Shown here piece by piece: positions 24,840 through 34,098 of a stretch of 64,000 nucleotides of DNA. The notes beneath the pieces are model-generated. The model was not told the origin of the DNA. It did not search any database and worked only from the letters and a program-made list of their open reading frames with translations. How positions within the stretch are numbered: the stretch's first letter is position 1; the number at the start of each line of letters is the position of its first letter. This DNA comes from UBA1563 sp037440065 (GTDB taxonomy: Bacteria; Bacteroidota; Ignavibacteria; Ignavibacteriales; Ignavibacteriaceae): the NCBI GenBank assembly GCA_037440065.1, contig JBBIUV010000015.1, positions 496,001 to 560,000 on the forward strand, in the 5' to 3' direction. The position numbers were made by a program, and so were the translations under genes.

Positions 24840-26627
24840 ATGGCGCTCGATGTTTCTTCGTATTCGGCAATTACAAAATTAGTTGATGCTTATTCTACTA
24901 ATGAAACTGAAAAATTAGTAACGCCCGTTACAAAGAAACAGACACGGACTAAAGACATTTCTACAGGATACACGGATCTATCTAAAAAGTTAGATGCTCT
25001 TAAAACAGAATTAGTAGCCCTCAAACAAACGGGAGCGGATTCTGTTTTTGCTACACGGGCAGCTACCTCATCCGATACAAAATTTGTAACCGCCACTGCC
25101 ACAACCTCAGCCTCAACAAGCAGCTTCGATCTCCGGATCGATCAACTTGCAAAGAGTGATATTGCCGTTTCCCCCGAAGCTGTTTCCGCAACTGCAAATG
25201 CTATTACCGGGACACATTCGTTTACAATTAAAACCGGTGACGGAACCACGGGTGAATATACCAGCAATATCGATGTTAATTTTACTGCTTCAGAAACGAA
25301 TAAAACCGTTATGGAGAAAATCCGCGATGCAATAAATTTTGATAAGGCAATCGTGACATCAAATGCAAAGGTAGCGGCTAATGCCTATGCTGGTGGTTCA
25401 AGTTCTTTTAAAATAAACTTAAACGGATCGGAACAAACAATTTCAATTACCGGCGGCGGAACTTATGGTCAGTTGGTTGATGAAGCCATTGCGCAAATTA
25501 CCGCTAATGCAAGTTTAGGCGGAATTGCTGCGGAAAAAGTTGTTGATTCACCGACACCCGGAGATGTTAAACTTAAATTAACCGTTTCCGATTCTTCAAA
25601 ATATATTTCTATTTCACATGTTAGTGGATTTGATGTTGTTACAGATCTAAATATTGGAGTTACGAAAGAAAAAGCTGCTTCTGCAATAGTTTCTGCTTCT
25701 GTTTTTGCACCAGACTCTACTAACTCTCAATTTTCTCTTACGGCAAAAACTTCGGGGTTGGATAATAGAATAAAAAGTTTGGCTGACACAGGAGCTTCAA
25801 CTGCGCTGGCAACCATTGGTTTGAATTTAGGTGTTAGCAGACCGACCTTCAATCAAACCACTTCACCCGATACTGCCGGTTTTGTCTATTCAGATGTAAC
25901 ACAAAACGCTAACCTATTAAATGCTAAGATTCAATTTAACGGATTAAATTTTCAACGAAATACAAACTCGGTTTCCGATCTCGTAAATGGAGTTACCTTC
26001 AATCTGAAATCGGTAATGCAGGCATCGGATACAACCGTAAACGTTGCTGTTGCAACCGATAACACAAATATTAAAACCAAAGTTGAAAGCTTTATAAGTA
26101 AATTCAATGATGTTTATGTTTTTATGGATGAAAAGAGGAAAAGAAATTTTGGAGAAAAAGGAGTGTTTACCGGAGACTCTAATGTTTCTTCGATCCTAGA
26201 AACGTTTAATACAAACATAAGCTCAAAAATTTCCGGAATTTCTGACGGTAATTTGGCTTACCTTTCTCAAATCGGAATAACCTTCAATTCCACAACCGGT
26301 TTATCTATTTCGAACAGCACGTTATTCGATAATAATTTAACTGATAAAATATCTCAGGTTGAGTCTGTTTTTAATTCGACTAATGGCGTTGCAAATATTC
26401 TCTATAATAAAGTAAATCCCTATTTAGGTGCTGCCGGTTATCTTGCCACATCAAAAAAATCTTTAGATGATAATGTTTCTTACATGGAAACCAAGATAAC
26501 CGCCATGAAAAAACGGATAGACAAACGTGCGGAAATGATGAGAAAACAGTATGAAGGTCTTCAAAGTCAGCTCGTTTCTCTGAATATGAATGCTTCATTG
26601 TTCGGAATTAACGCAAACGTAATTTAG
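24840..26627 (+). CDS. fliD: Flagellar hook-associated protein 2 (filament cap) FliD
   Basis: 595 residues. The N-terminal FliD domain (LDVSSYSAITKLVDAYSTNETEKLVTPVTKKQ ... LSKKLDALKTELVAL ... SFDLRIDQLAKSD) and the C-terminal FliD domain (VESFISKFNDVYVFMDEKRK ... VSYMETKITAMKKRIDKRAEMMRKQYEGLQSQLVSL) are well preserved; a long Ser/Thr/Ala-rich middle separates them. FliD caps the growing filament and folds flagellin into place. The start is 3 nt after fliS with AGGA in the end of fliS, so the two are coupled. Confidence 0.93.
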   Translation: MALDVSSYSAITKLVDAYSTNETEKLVTPVTKKQTRTKDISTGYTDLSKKLDALKTELVALKQTGADSVFATRAATSSDTKFVTATATTSASTSSFDLRIDQLAKSDIAVSPEAVSATANAITGTHSFTIKTGDGTTGEYTSNIDVNFTASETNKTVMEKIRDAINFDKAIVTSNAKVAANAYAGGSSSFKINLNGSEQTISITGGGTYGQLVDEAIAQITANASLGGIAAEKVVDSPTPGDVKLKLTVSDSSKYISISHVSGFDVVTDLNIGVTKEKAASAIVSASVFAPDSTNSQFSLTAKTSGLDNRIKSLADTGASTALATIGLNLGVSRPTFNQTTSPDTAGFVYSDVTQNANLLNAKIQFNGLNFQRNTNSVSDLVNGVTFNLKSVMQASDTTVNVAVATDNTNIKTKVESFISKFNDVYVFMDEKRKRNFGEKGVFTGDSNVSSILETFNTNISSKISGISDGNLAYLSQIGITFNSTTGLSISNSTLFDNNLTDKISQVESVFNSTNGVANILYNKVNPYLGAAGYLATSKKSLDDNVSYMETKITAMKKRIDKRAEMMRKQYEGLQSQLVSLNMNASLFGINANVI

Positions 26628-26639
26628 GATAGTGACACC

Positions 26640-26963
26640 ATGGAAGAAAAAATTGAAATAATTGAAAATACCTACAAAGCGGTATTAGATTACCTTGAAA
26701 TTCTTAGCGATGAAAATTTTGAACTGATCTTTCCCAAAGCAAAGGTCGGGATGGAATATGTGAGCAAAATCAAAAGTGAGTTAAAAGATCAGTTTGGTTT
26801 GGAAGAGTTTAATAAATTTGAAGAAAAATTACTCAAATCGGCTAAACTAATTAAAATTAAGTTCGATGATATTGTTACACAAAAAAAATTAAAACTGGCG
26901 GCAGTGGCAGAAGAGATTAATCATCTGCAAAACCAGAAAAAAATAGCTAATTATTACAGGTAA
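26640..26963 (+). CDS. Small helical protein after fliD, possibly a FliT-type chaperone
   Basis: 107 residues, almost entirely alpha-helical and highly charged, with no signal peptide. I do not recognise the family from sequence. Size, helical content and the place directly after fliS-fliD are those of FliT, the FliD export chaperone, whose primary sequence is poorly conserved. The stop of fliD supplies AGGA twelve bases before the ATG. The FlgM-like gene starts 5 nt after it, so it belongs to the filament operon in any case. Confidence 0.6.
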   Translation: MEEKIEIIENTYKAVLDYLEILSDENFELIFPKAKVGMEYVSKIKSELKDQFGLEEFNKFEEKLLKSAKLIKIKFDDIVTQKKLKLAAVAEEINHLQNQKKIANYYR

Positions 26964-26968
26964 CCAAA

Positions 26969-27223
26969 ATGGACATAAAAGCAATTACAAACTCTCTTTA
27001 TTTTCCAAAAGAAATAAAAGGGAAAAAGTCTGAAGGAGTTTCAGAAGAAAAAAACAAAGACAAATTTGTGATTTCCAACGAAGCTAAACTTTTACAAACT
27101 TCTTCGCTTGATGCGAAAAGACTTAATGCAATTCGTGAAAGACTTGAAAACAAGTTTTATGATAAAGAAGATGTTGTGGACCAAGTTGCCTCTTCAATCT
27201 TAAAAGAACTTTCAGCCGAATAG
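26969..27223 (+). CDS. flgM: Anti-sigma-28 factor, FlgM-like
   Basis: 84 residues. The N-terminal third is polar and probably unfolded; the C-terminal part KFVISNEAKLLQTSSLDAKRLNAIRERLENKFYDKEDVVDQVASSILKEL follows the FlgM pattern of an (I/V)S.EA segment, a helix starting R...IR..., an F/Y after the 'G.Y' position, then a final helix with VA..IL. FlgM holds sigma-28 inactive until it is exported through the finished hook. It is the last gene before a terminator. Its presence here agrees with the sigma-28 promoters called upstream. Confidence 0.72.
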   Translation: MDIKAITNSLYFPKEIKGKKSEGVSEEKNKDKFVISNEAKLLQTSSLDAKRLNAIRERLENKFYDKEDVVDQVASSILKELSAE

Positions 27224-27245
27224 CTGAACCTGGAATTGTTAGTTG

Positions 27246-27288
27246 TTTCTCTCCCAACGATTTGTCGTTGAGGGAGAAATATTTTTTT
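27246..27288 (+). terminator. Intrinsic terminator closing the fliS-fliD-flgM operon
   Basis: A 15-bp stem (27246-27260 with 27265-27279; two non-Watson-Crick positions) closes a TTTG loop and is followed by a run of seven T within 27281-27288. Confidence 0.88.
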
Positions 27289-27538
27289 CGGGGATATAAG
27301 GTTGAAGTTTTATGGGGATTCTACGAGCTTTTCAAAATATCTTTTCTGAAATAAATTAGAAATGTTTATCCTTCAACGAATGAAAATTCATTTCATTTTT
27401 CTATTTTTCAAACACCTTATTCTTAACTTCTCTTGCAAGAAGGCTTTTGAGTCATCTTTTGTGAAATAAAGAGATAAACCATAAGGGAACTTGAATCGGT
27501 AATCTTTTATATAAAATATAAAAATGAAGGTCATCTAA
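27289..27538. other. AT-rich intergenic region before the sialate O-acetylesterase gene
   Basis: With the terminator this completes a gap of 315 bp. It contains a small palindrome, AATGAA-AA-TTCATT at about 27379-27392, several A/T runs and AAGG nine bases before the next ATG. I see no clear promoter consensus and no convincing gene; a 35-codon ORF at 27362-27469 looks like chance. Confidence 0.5.
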
Positions 27539-29560
27539 ATGAAGAAAATTGTTCTCTTCTCCGTAATAATTTTAGCTGGATTTGTATTTGGCAACAGCAA
27601 ACAATTTATTGAAATGCCCGCCATCTTTTCCGATAATATGGTTCTTCAACAAAAAACCAAAGCGCCGTTTTGGGGTAAAGCACTTCCCGGCAGTCCGGTA
27701 ATAATTAAAGCAAGCTGGGGAAAATCAGCAAAGGCAAAAGTTGGAGAGGACAGTCTTTGGTCTGCGAAAATTGAAACTCCTAAAGCCGGTGGACCTTATC
27801 AAATTAAGATTACTATTGGCGATTCAAGTATTACCTTCAGCAATGTACTGATTGGAGAGGTTTGGCTTTGTTCCGGTCAATCGAATATGGAAATGCCGAT
27901 GCAGGGCTGGCCACCGCGTGATACAATTTACGGAGCTCCAAAAGAAATTGCCGGAGGGAACAGTTATAACATCCGTTTTTTTAATGTAGAAAGAGCCTAT
28001 GCTGATAAACCGGCATTCACCTGTGTTGGCAAATGGATGGTTTCTTCACCTGAAGCTGTCGCTAAGTTCAGTGCAACCGGATTCTTTTTTGGAAAAAGAT
28101 TGGCAGATGAATTAAAAATTCCCATCGGATTGATTCAATCAACTTGGGGAGGAACAGCTGTTGAATCTTGGATGAGTAAAAAATATCTCGGCTATGTTGA
28201 CGAATACAAAGAAATTGCAGATAAAATTGAAAATAGCGGAGCAGAGAGAAAGAAATTGTATGCTTGGTTAGAAAAATTTCCAATCATCGATATGAGTGGA
28301 AAAAATGATTCAACTAAATGGGAAGGTTTAAGTTTTGATGATGCTGATTGTGCAAATCAAAAATTTGATGACAGCAAATGGAAGAAGGCAGATTTACCTG
28401 GTCTCTGGGAAGAATCTGAAGTTGGGAATTTTGATGGAACGATCTGGTTCCGAAAAAATATTGAAATCCCCAGGAGCTGGCTCAACAAAGAATTAGTCGT
28501 TGAGTTGGGACCGATAGATGATATGGACCGAACATTTATAAACGGAAAACTCATCGGTGCGCATGAAAAGGGAGACTCTTGGGATAAAGAAAGAGTATAT
28601 ATTGTTCCGAGGGAAATCGTGAATGATACAATCCTTACTTTTGCTATTCGTGTGGTTGATAATCAGGGAGGTGGCGGTCTTTATGGTGATGGAGAAAAAA
28701 TCAACATTCATTTAAAAGAGGGAAGTGAAAAGATTTCACTTTCGGGTGAATGGAAATATTTTGCAGTTGCCGAATACAGACATGGCAAATTCTATGTCTT
28801 CGGTTCAAAAGGTGAGTCCGTTAATCCGCGTCCTTCAGTTGCTTTTGATCTTTCAGCTTCAACTCCGACAGCTTTGTACAACGCAATGATAGCACCGTTG
28901 GTGGGTTATTCAATCAAAGGAGCAATTTGGTATCAGGGTGAATCAAACGCTTGGAAACCCGATTTGTATCAAACTCTTTTTTCAAAAATGATTGAAGGAT
29001 GGAGAGCAGATTGGCAAGAAGGGAACTTTCCTTTTTACTTTGCGCAGATCGCTCCATACAACTATGGTGGAAAAATAGAATCACAGAGATTGCGCGAGCA
29101 ACAACTGTTTTCGCTTTCTGTCCCCAACACCGGAATGGCAGTAACGCTGGATATTGGAACGCCGGAAAATGTTCATCCGGGAAACAAAAAAGATGTTGGT
29201 AACCGACTTGCAGTTTGGGCGCTTGCGAAAGACTATAAGAAAAAAATCTCCTATTCGGGACCAATCTATAAATCATACAAGATTACTGACAATAAAATAG
29301 TTTTATCATTTAATAATGCTGAAGGAGGACTGGTAATTAACGAAGATAAAGGCGGAACAAATTTTATGATCGCAGGAGAAGACAGTGTTTTTAAAATTGC
29401 GGATGTAAAAGTTGAAGGGAACAAGCTTGTTCTTAGTAATCCGGAAATTATTAAACCTGTTGCGGCAAGATATGCCTGGAGCAATACTCCTCAAGGAACT
29501 CTGTTCAACAAAAAGAATTTGCCGGCTTCATCTTTTAGAACAGATAATTGGAAAAAATAG
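27539..29560 (+). CDS. Secreted sialate O-acetylesterase-like enzyme with inserted jelly-roll domain
   Basis: 673 residues. Signal peptide 1-19. MPAIFSDNMVLQQKTKAPFWGKA is the standard opening of the bacterial sialate O-acetylesterase family. The catalytic SGNH-type motifs are visible: WLCSGQSNMEMPM near 110-122 with the nucleophile Ser, IWYQGESNAW near 460, and the Asp/His region DIGTPENVHPGNKKDVGNRL near 540. A galactose-binding-like jelly-roll domain is inserted at about 268-395 (GPIDDMDRTFINGKLIG, FAIRVVDNQGGGG). Such enzymes remove acetyl groups from glycans such as sialic acid or plant polysaccharides; the substrate cannot be read from sequence. A small membrane protein gene follows after 9 nt. 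Confidence 0.87.
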   Translation: MKKIVLFSVIILAGFVFGNSKQFIEMPAIFSDNMVLQQKTKAPFWGKALPGSPVIIKASWGKSAKAKVGEDSLWSAKIETPKAGGPYQIKITIGDSSITFSNVLIGEVWLCSGQSNMEMPMQGWPPRDTIYGAPKEIAGGNSYNIRFFNVERAYADKPAFTCVGKWMVSSPEAVAKFSATGFFFGKRLADELKIPIGLIQSTWGGTAVESWMSKKYLGYVDEYKEIADKIENSGAERKKLYAWLEKFPIIDMSGKNDSTKWEGLSFDDADCANQKFDDSKWKKADLPGLWEESEVGNFDGTIWFRKNIEIPRSWLNKELVVELGPIDDMDRTFINGKLIGAHEKGDSWDKERVYIVPREIVNDTILTFAIRVVDNQGGGGLYGDGEKINIHLKEGSEKISLSGEWKYFAVAEYRHGKFYVFGSKGESVNPRPSVAFDLSASTPTALYNAMIAPLVGYSIKGAIWYQGESNAWKPDLYQTLFSKMIEGWRADWQEGNFPFYFAQIAPYNYGGKIESQRLREQQLFSLSVPNTGMAVTLDIGTPENVHPGNKKDVGNRLAVWALAKDYKKKISYSGPIYKSYKITDNKIVLSFNNAEGGLVINEDKGGTNFMIAGEDSVFKIADVKVEGNKLVLSNPEIIKPVAARYAWSNTPQGTLFNKKNLPASSFRTDNWKK

Positions 29561-29569
29561 AAGCACATC

Positions 29570-29926
29570 ATGACGCTTCCGCAACATGTTGTACAATCGG
29601 GACTAATTTGTGTTCTGATTCCAAGGTTGCGGAGGCGGCATATTATCATTCTTGCAATAATATTAACAATCATCCCGGATGTTGGAAGATTGTTTCAACA
29701 GAATCCGGATGATTGGACACAATTTTACGAATGGGCGCATTCAAGCTGGTATTGTTTCCTCATTCCATTTTGGAATTTGCACATTGCCGAAGATTATCTT
29801 GTGCATCAACCGGGAGGCGGGTGGTATTGGTGGGTGTATTATTTAGAACTGTTGTTGTGGTTAGTTGAAAGTGTTTTAATTCTCATCTGGTTTAAACGAA
29901 CCAAAAGTAAACAAACTCTTATGTAA
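29570..29926 (+). CDS. Small membrane protein of unknown function
   Basis: 118 residues. A first hydrophobic segment (about 24-36, HIIILAIILTIIPD) is followed by an aromatic-rich stretch WYCFLIPFWNLHIAEDYLVHQPGGGWYWW and a second helix (about 90-108). The conserved-looking His/Asp/Glu in HIAEDYLVHQP could bind metal, reminiscent of membrane-bound hydrolases of the YdjM type, but the protein is far too short for that family. It starts 9 nt after the esterase stop without an obvious Shine-Dalgarno, and ends 9 nt before the convergent CotH gene. Function unknown. Confidence 0.6.
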   Translation: MTLPQHVVQSGLICVLIPRLRRRHIIILAIILTIIPDVGRLFQQNPDDWTQFYEWAHSSWYCFLIPFWNLHIAEDYLVHQPGGGWYWWVYYLELLLWLVESVLILIWFKRTKSKQTLM

Positions 29927-29935
29927 AGGATTTTT

Positions 29936-32299
29936 CTACTTCATCAACACCAATTTAAGAGACTTAAAATTGTTTTCCGTTTCAATTGTGCAAAGGTAAA
30001 TCCCCGAACTCACTTCGTTTCCATTCATATCTTTTCCGAACCATTTAATGTCGTGCATACCGGGAGAGTTAAGTTCTTGTTCAATTGAATGAAGCTTTTC
30101 TCCTAGAAGATTATAAAAAATAATTTTAACTTTCCCCGCAGACGGGAGTGTAAACCGAATTGTTGAAGTTGAATTAAATGGATTAGGAAAAGCCGATACA
30201 GAAAAATTTTCCGGTATCAACTTATCGCTTTTTATTGAAGTGAAAATATTTTTTTGTGACGGAGTCGGTTTAAGAAAAGACCAAGAAGAAGCGCCATCAG
30301 GAATTCTACCGAATGAAGTATCAGCATATTGCATTCCGAAAGAAATCGAATCGATGATGGTTATTCCATCTGGAGAAGTTAGAGCAACAAATTCTCCATC
30401 AGCATTTAATTTAAAGTTTGTATGTAAGCCGGTTTGATTCAAATCATTATCGCACCAGAGTAATAAATAACTTAAAGGCTGAAGAGAAATACCATTTGGA
30501 AATTTCCACTTCATCAAACTATCACGGGAATCTGTCATAAAGTATCCATCCAAAGCAACTACCTGATTGGTCGGATTATACAATTCGATCCAATCTTCAA
30601 ATTGTCCGGCGCTGTCTGTATCCGTAGAATTATTTTTTGCAAGAAGTTCATTGATAACTACGTGGGGAGATGGTTCCGGTGGCGTTTTCAACGTAATCCA
30701 TCCGCCACGTGGAAAAGACATTTGCAATTGATTAACATCTTTTGCAGTAATACGGAATTTGGCTGAAACATTAAAACCGGGTGGAGGCAACACAACTTTC
30801 CATCTATCAGCTTCTTCAACTCGCTTTGTATTGGGAATGGGTGAAAAGACAAAAGGATAGATCGTGGTTGAAGATGTATTGTTATCGTAGTATTCAACTT
30901 GAACTGAATTTATTCCGGCTTGGCTAAAGGCTGAAGCAGTAATATAAATTGAATCATTGGGACCGGGATTTTTAGGATACCAATCGTATTCGTAAACAAT
31001 CGGTTTTTCACCCGAAGCATAAATCAATTTAGAAGTTAAAGAAGAACTTCTAAGATTTACATATTCACGTATTCCTTTTTTTACATGTTGATTTTCATAA
31101 TGAGCGGAAGAATAGGAGTTAAGAAAATCACTGAAAGTAAATTTGTAATCAAGCGTTCTGAATGAATCCGCTAACGCACTACTAGTGATCTTTATCCGAA
31201 GATTTTCCAAACGATTTTCCCATAGAGGAAGTTTGAATGCATTGTTATTATAAAATTCAAGAAAGTGAGTGTATAAGTTTTTATACTGTTTGATTGTTAT
31301 AAGTCGATCCCAGAGAGGGCGGTTGCCTTGAACAGCTTTTGGATAATTATATGGATCGGCAGTTGCCCAATCGGTGCTGAACCAATCTACTCCAAACGTA
31401 TTGTCGTAATCATAAGGGAGCATCACAAACTTATTTGAAGATGGATTGAGATAAAGATAATAGTTATTGTTTAGCGAACGATAATCATCCCAGCTTGCAA
31501 CCAGTGCGTTGAATGCAAACATTTTAAAAACTCCACTCACCTCCATTACTTTTTCAAGTGAATCGGGTAACAAAGAAATTGAAGTTCTATTGAGTATTGA
31601 AATTAAATGAGCAAGACTACGATAATCATCGGCGGTTTCGTTAGTCTTTAGATCATAGGTTTTAGTTCCGCCGTTAAATTTCTTATAAAGATTTTGATCT
31701 TCACCTAAATAAACTAAATCAGCCGGATAAAGGCATTTCCACAAATTTCCCGTTGCATCACTGAAATTTTTCTTTAGAAATTTATCATCAACTTGTTCTA
31801 CATTTATATAAAGTCCGTAGTATTTCCCGTTGATGTAAACTTCTGCATGAGAAGCGCGGCTATGAGTAATCCCGACATCATTAAACAAATCCCAACAGAG
31901 TTTGCTTCGTATAATTGAAGGATCGTTATGGTCGCCGTTAAGATTCATTTTATCAAGTTTATAAAAATCTCTTCCGGGGATGAAAGTGTTAAAGTCAAGT
32001 TTAAAAGATTTCTTTTGCGAATTGCGCGAAGTGGCACCACGTAGAGTTATTCCAACAGAATCAAGCATCTCATCAATAAACCGGTTGCGAAAACGAAAAG
32101 AACATAAATGAATTGAATCGCTTTGAACATTTTTGTACATATAAGCTATTGCGGCTTCGCTAACGGTAACATCAACGCGGGCAACGGTTGAATCATCAAA
32201 CACTTTCCAACTTTCATCTGCTTTTGTTTGAGCGAAAGTAATGCTCCTAATAAAAAGAAATACGATAATCAGAAAGAGAGATTGTAAAAATTTGTTCAT
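29936..32299 (-). CDS. Secreted CotH-kinase/lamin-tail protein with T9SS sorting domain
   Basis: 787 residues with a signal peptide (1-24). A CotH kinase-like domain spans about 35-420: KSFKLDFN, MNLNGDHNDPSIIRSKLCWDLF, GLYINVEQVDDKFL and the metal-binding LPYDYDNTFGVDW. A lamin-tail domain lies about 560-680 (VVINELLAKNNS ... FEDWIELYNPTNQVVALDGY). The last 85 residues form a sorting domain (SAFPNPFNSTSTIRFTLP ... GIYLCTIETENNFKSLKLVLMK) that sends the protein through the type IX system to the surface. CotH proteins phosphorylate proteins in spore coats, but the function in T9SS bacteria is not established. A TAnnTTTG promoter element lies 34 bp upstream of the start. Confidence 0.9.
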   Translation of the reverse strand: MNKFLQSLFLIIVFLFIRSITFAQTKADESWKVFDDSTVARVDVTVSEAAIAYMYKNVQSDSIHLCSFRFRNRFIDEMLDSVGITLRGATSRNSQKKSFKLDFNTFIPGRDFYKLDKMNLNGDHNDPSIIRSKLCWDLFNDVGITHSRASHAEVYINGKYYGLYINVEQVDDKFLKKNFSDATGNLWKCLYPADLVYLGEDQNLYKKFNGGTKTYDLKTNETADDYRSLAHLISILNRTSISLLPDSLEKVMEVSGVFKMFAFNALVASWDDYRSLNNNYYLYLNPSSNKFVMLPYDYDNTFGVDWFSTDWATADPYNYPKAVQGNRPLWDRLITIKQYKNLYTHFLEFYNNNAFKLPLWENRLENLRIKITSSALADSFRTLDYKFTFSDFLNSYSSAHYENQHVKKGIREYVNLRSSSLTSKLIYASGEKPIVYEYDWYPKNPGPNDSIYITASAFSQAGINSVQVEYYDNNTSSTTIYPFVFSPIPNTKRVEEADRWKVVLPPPGFNVSAKFRITAKDVNQLQMSFPRGGWITLKTPPEPSPHVVINELLAKNNSTDTDSAGQFEDWIELYNPTNQVVALDGYFMTDSRDSLMKWKFPNGISLQPLSYLLLWCDNDLNQTGLHTNFKLNADGEFVALTSPDGITIIDSISFGMQYADTSFGRIPDGASSWSFLKPTPSQKNIFTSIKSDKLIPENFSVSAFPNPFNSTSTIRFTLPSAGKVKIIFYNLLGEKLHSIEQELNSPGMHDIKWFGKDMNGNEVSSGIYLCTIETENNFKSLKLVLMK

Positions 32300-32332
32300 G
32301 CTTTATTGTTTCTGCCGGATTTAACTTCATTA

Positions 32333-32340
32333 CAAAAATA
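32333..32340 (-). promoter_or_regulatory. Bacteroidetes-type -7 element of the CotH gene
   Basis: On the minus strand TATTTTTG matches TAnnTTTG exactly, 34 bp upstream of the start codon. No good TTG is seen at the -33 position, so the call is moderate. Confidence 0.4.
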
Positions 32341-32561
32341 AGATTATTTACCGACTTAAGTTGTGTTTCAATAGCTAAAATTCATCCGAAAATTTTCTTA
32401 ATCACAATCATATTTGTAATCTTCATTATCTTAACGTTACAGAAGTAGATGATCCAAGATTTTAATAAGCTGTTTTGAGACTACCACTCAAATTACTTAA
32501 CAACCGCCAATCAATTCTTTTTCTATATTCCAATAGTCTTCCCTATTTTAGCAGGAGCATT

Positions 32562-32643
32562 TTGAAAGTTTTACTACAAAAGCCGGAGAAACTTTTGCTG
32601 TATTAAGTTTACCAACTTTCAATTCGGGGAAACCTTCCGGCTT
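32562..32643 (+). promoter_or_regulatory. Possible structured leader (interleaved helices) of the RND efflux operon
   Basis: This lies in the 392-bp gap between the divergent CotH and TolC genes. TTGAAAGTT (32562-32570) is a perfect complement of AACTTTCAA (32614-32622). AAGCCGGA (32580-32587) is a perfect complement of TCCGGCTT (32636-32643). Because the arms alternate, the two helices form a pseudoknot or are mutually exclusive. The TolC ATG follows 49 nt later, with AGAGGA before it. No known riboswitch class is recognised. The rest of the gap (32341-32561) is AT-rich with nothing I can name. Confidence 0.4.
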
Positions 32644-32691
32644 GTACTTCAATTGCACAACACAAAAACGAACTATTAGAGGATCGAATTC

Positions 32692-34047
32692 ATGATCAAT
32701 AGAATTTCTCTAAATATTTTCTTTGCACTCTTCATTCTTTTTGTTCTTCAAAAAGAATCCTCCGCACAAAACAGAGACAGCACACTCGTTTTAACCTTAA
32801 AAGACGCGCTTAAAATCTCTCTCGAAAAAAACTGGGATGTAAAGATTTCCGAAAAAGACATGCTTAAAGCAGAAGAGCAGATCGATGAAGCGTACTCAAA
32901 CGCTTATCCTCGGGTTGATTTTACAGCAATGTATGCAAGAAATATTAAACTTCCGGTAATGTTCATTCCGCCGAACACCGCTTTCAATCCATCCGACCAA
33001 ACATTAACCTTTGAGATCGGGTCGAAGAATAGTTATAACGCCGGGATAACATTATCACAGGTCATTTACAGTCAAAAAGTAAACACCGCAATTAAAATTG
33101 CCGATGAATATGCCCAGTTGTCAAAAGCCGGAAACAAAGCAACCAAACAAGAAATCAGCCTGAACGTAAAAAAAACTTTTTACACCGTGCTCTTAATGAA
33201 AAAAATGGTGGAAGTCAGCAGACAAGGTTGCGAAGTTACAAAAGCGAATGCAGAAAATGTTTCGGCTTTGTACAAACAAGGAGTTGCATCCGAGTATGAT
33301 AATCTACGGGCGGAAGTGCAAATGGCAAATACGCAGCCGTTGTTAATTCAAACGGAAAATAATCTGGAGTTAACCAAGAACGCATTAAAGAATCTTCTTG
33401 GGATCAACCTTAAAACACCAATTGAAGTAAAAGGAGAGTTTGTTTTTGAAGATGTTCCCGGTAATATTTTAGAAGAAACCCAACTTACAGCCGTTGCAAA
33501 AAGTCCGTTGGTTCGCCAACTCTCTATTCAAGAGTCATTACTTGATAAAAATATTACAATTGAGAAATCCGAATATTATCCAACGCTGGCTCTGTTCAGC
33601 CAATATCAATGGCAGTCGCAAGAAAACACTTTTCGATTTAAAGAATATAATTGGGCGAACAATCTGCTGGTTGGTTTACAGCTTAACTATACTCTGTTTG
33701 ATGGATTTAGACGTGGAGCAAGAATTGAACAGGTAACAATCGATAAAGATAAAGTCGGGTTAGCCAGAAGAAAGTTGGAAGAAGGAATTTCCATCCAGGT
33801 TCAACAAGCAATCATGAAAATGGATGAAGCGAAAAAAAGGATCGACGCACAAAAGAAAAGTTTGGAGCAAGCCGATAAAGCGTTAAGAATCTCGCAAACC
33901 CGTTTTAAAAGCGGCGTAGGCACGCAGTTGGAGTTGATCGATACGCAAGCCGCACTTACGTTTGCCAACACAAATTACGCGCAGGCAATTTATGATTATC
34001 TCATGGCGAAAGCTGATTGGGAATATGCAGTGAGTATTGAGGAATAA
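32692..34047 (+). CDS. TolC-family outer membrane efflux protein (RND operon)
   Basis: 451 residues: signal peptide 1-25 (ending SSAQ), then two outer-membrane-factor repeats, each with long coiled-coil helices (LKDALKISLEKNWDVKISEKDMLKAEEQ...; EGISIQVQQAIMKMDEAKKRIDAQKKSLEQADKALRISQTRFKSGVGTQLELIDTQAAL). TolC homologues form trimeric channels through the outer membrane. First gene of an operon with the adaptor and RND pump downstream, so it is the dedicated exit duct. Start: ATG at 32692 preceded by AGAGGA. Confidence 0.93.
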   Translation: MINRISLNIFFALFILFVLQKESSAQNRDSTLVLTLKDALKISLEKNWDVKISEKDMLKAEEQIDEAYSNAYPRVDFTAMYARNIKLPVMFIPPNTAFNPSDQTLTFEIGSKNSYNAGITLSQVIYSQKVNTAIKIADEYAQLSKAGNKATKQEISLNVKKTFYTVLLMKKMVEVSRQGCEVTKANAENVSALYKQGVASEYDNLRAEVQMANTQPLLIQTENNLELTKNALKNLLGINLKTPIEVKGEFVFEDVPGNILEETQLTAVAKSPLVRQLSIQESLLDKNITIEKSEYYPTLALFSQYQWQSQENTFRFKEYNWANNLLVGLQLNYTLFDGFRRGARIEQVTIDKDKVGLARRKLEEGISIQVQQAIMKMDEAKKRIDAQKKSLEQADKALRISQTRFKSGVGTQLELIDTQAALTFANTNYAQAIYDYLMAKADWEYAVSIEE

Positions 34048-34098
34048 GTTTAACCGGAACGAATTATTTTAATTTTATTCAAGGAGAAATTTTAAGCG

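Noticed and set aside
27362..27469. 35-codon plus-strand ORF in the gap before the esterase gene
   Set aside because: No Shine-Dalgarno, Phe/Lys-rich composition expected from AT-rich DNA, and no promoter pointing at it.
28914..29276. 120-codon minus-strand ORF opposite the esterase
   Set aside because: Antisense shadow of the catalytic domain; the product has no family features.
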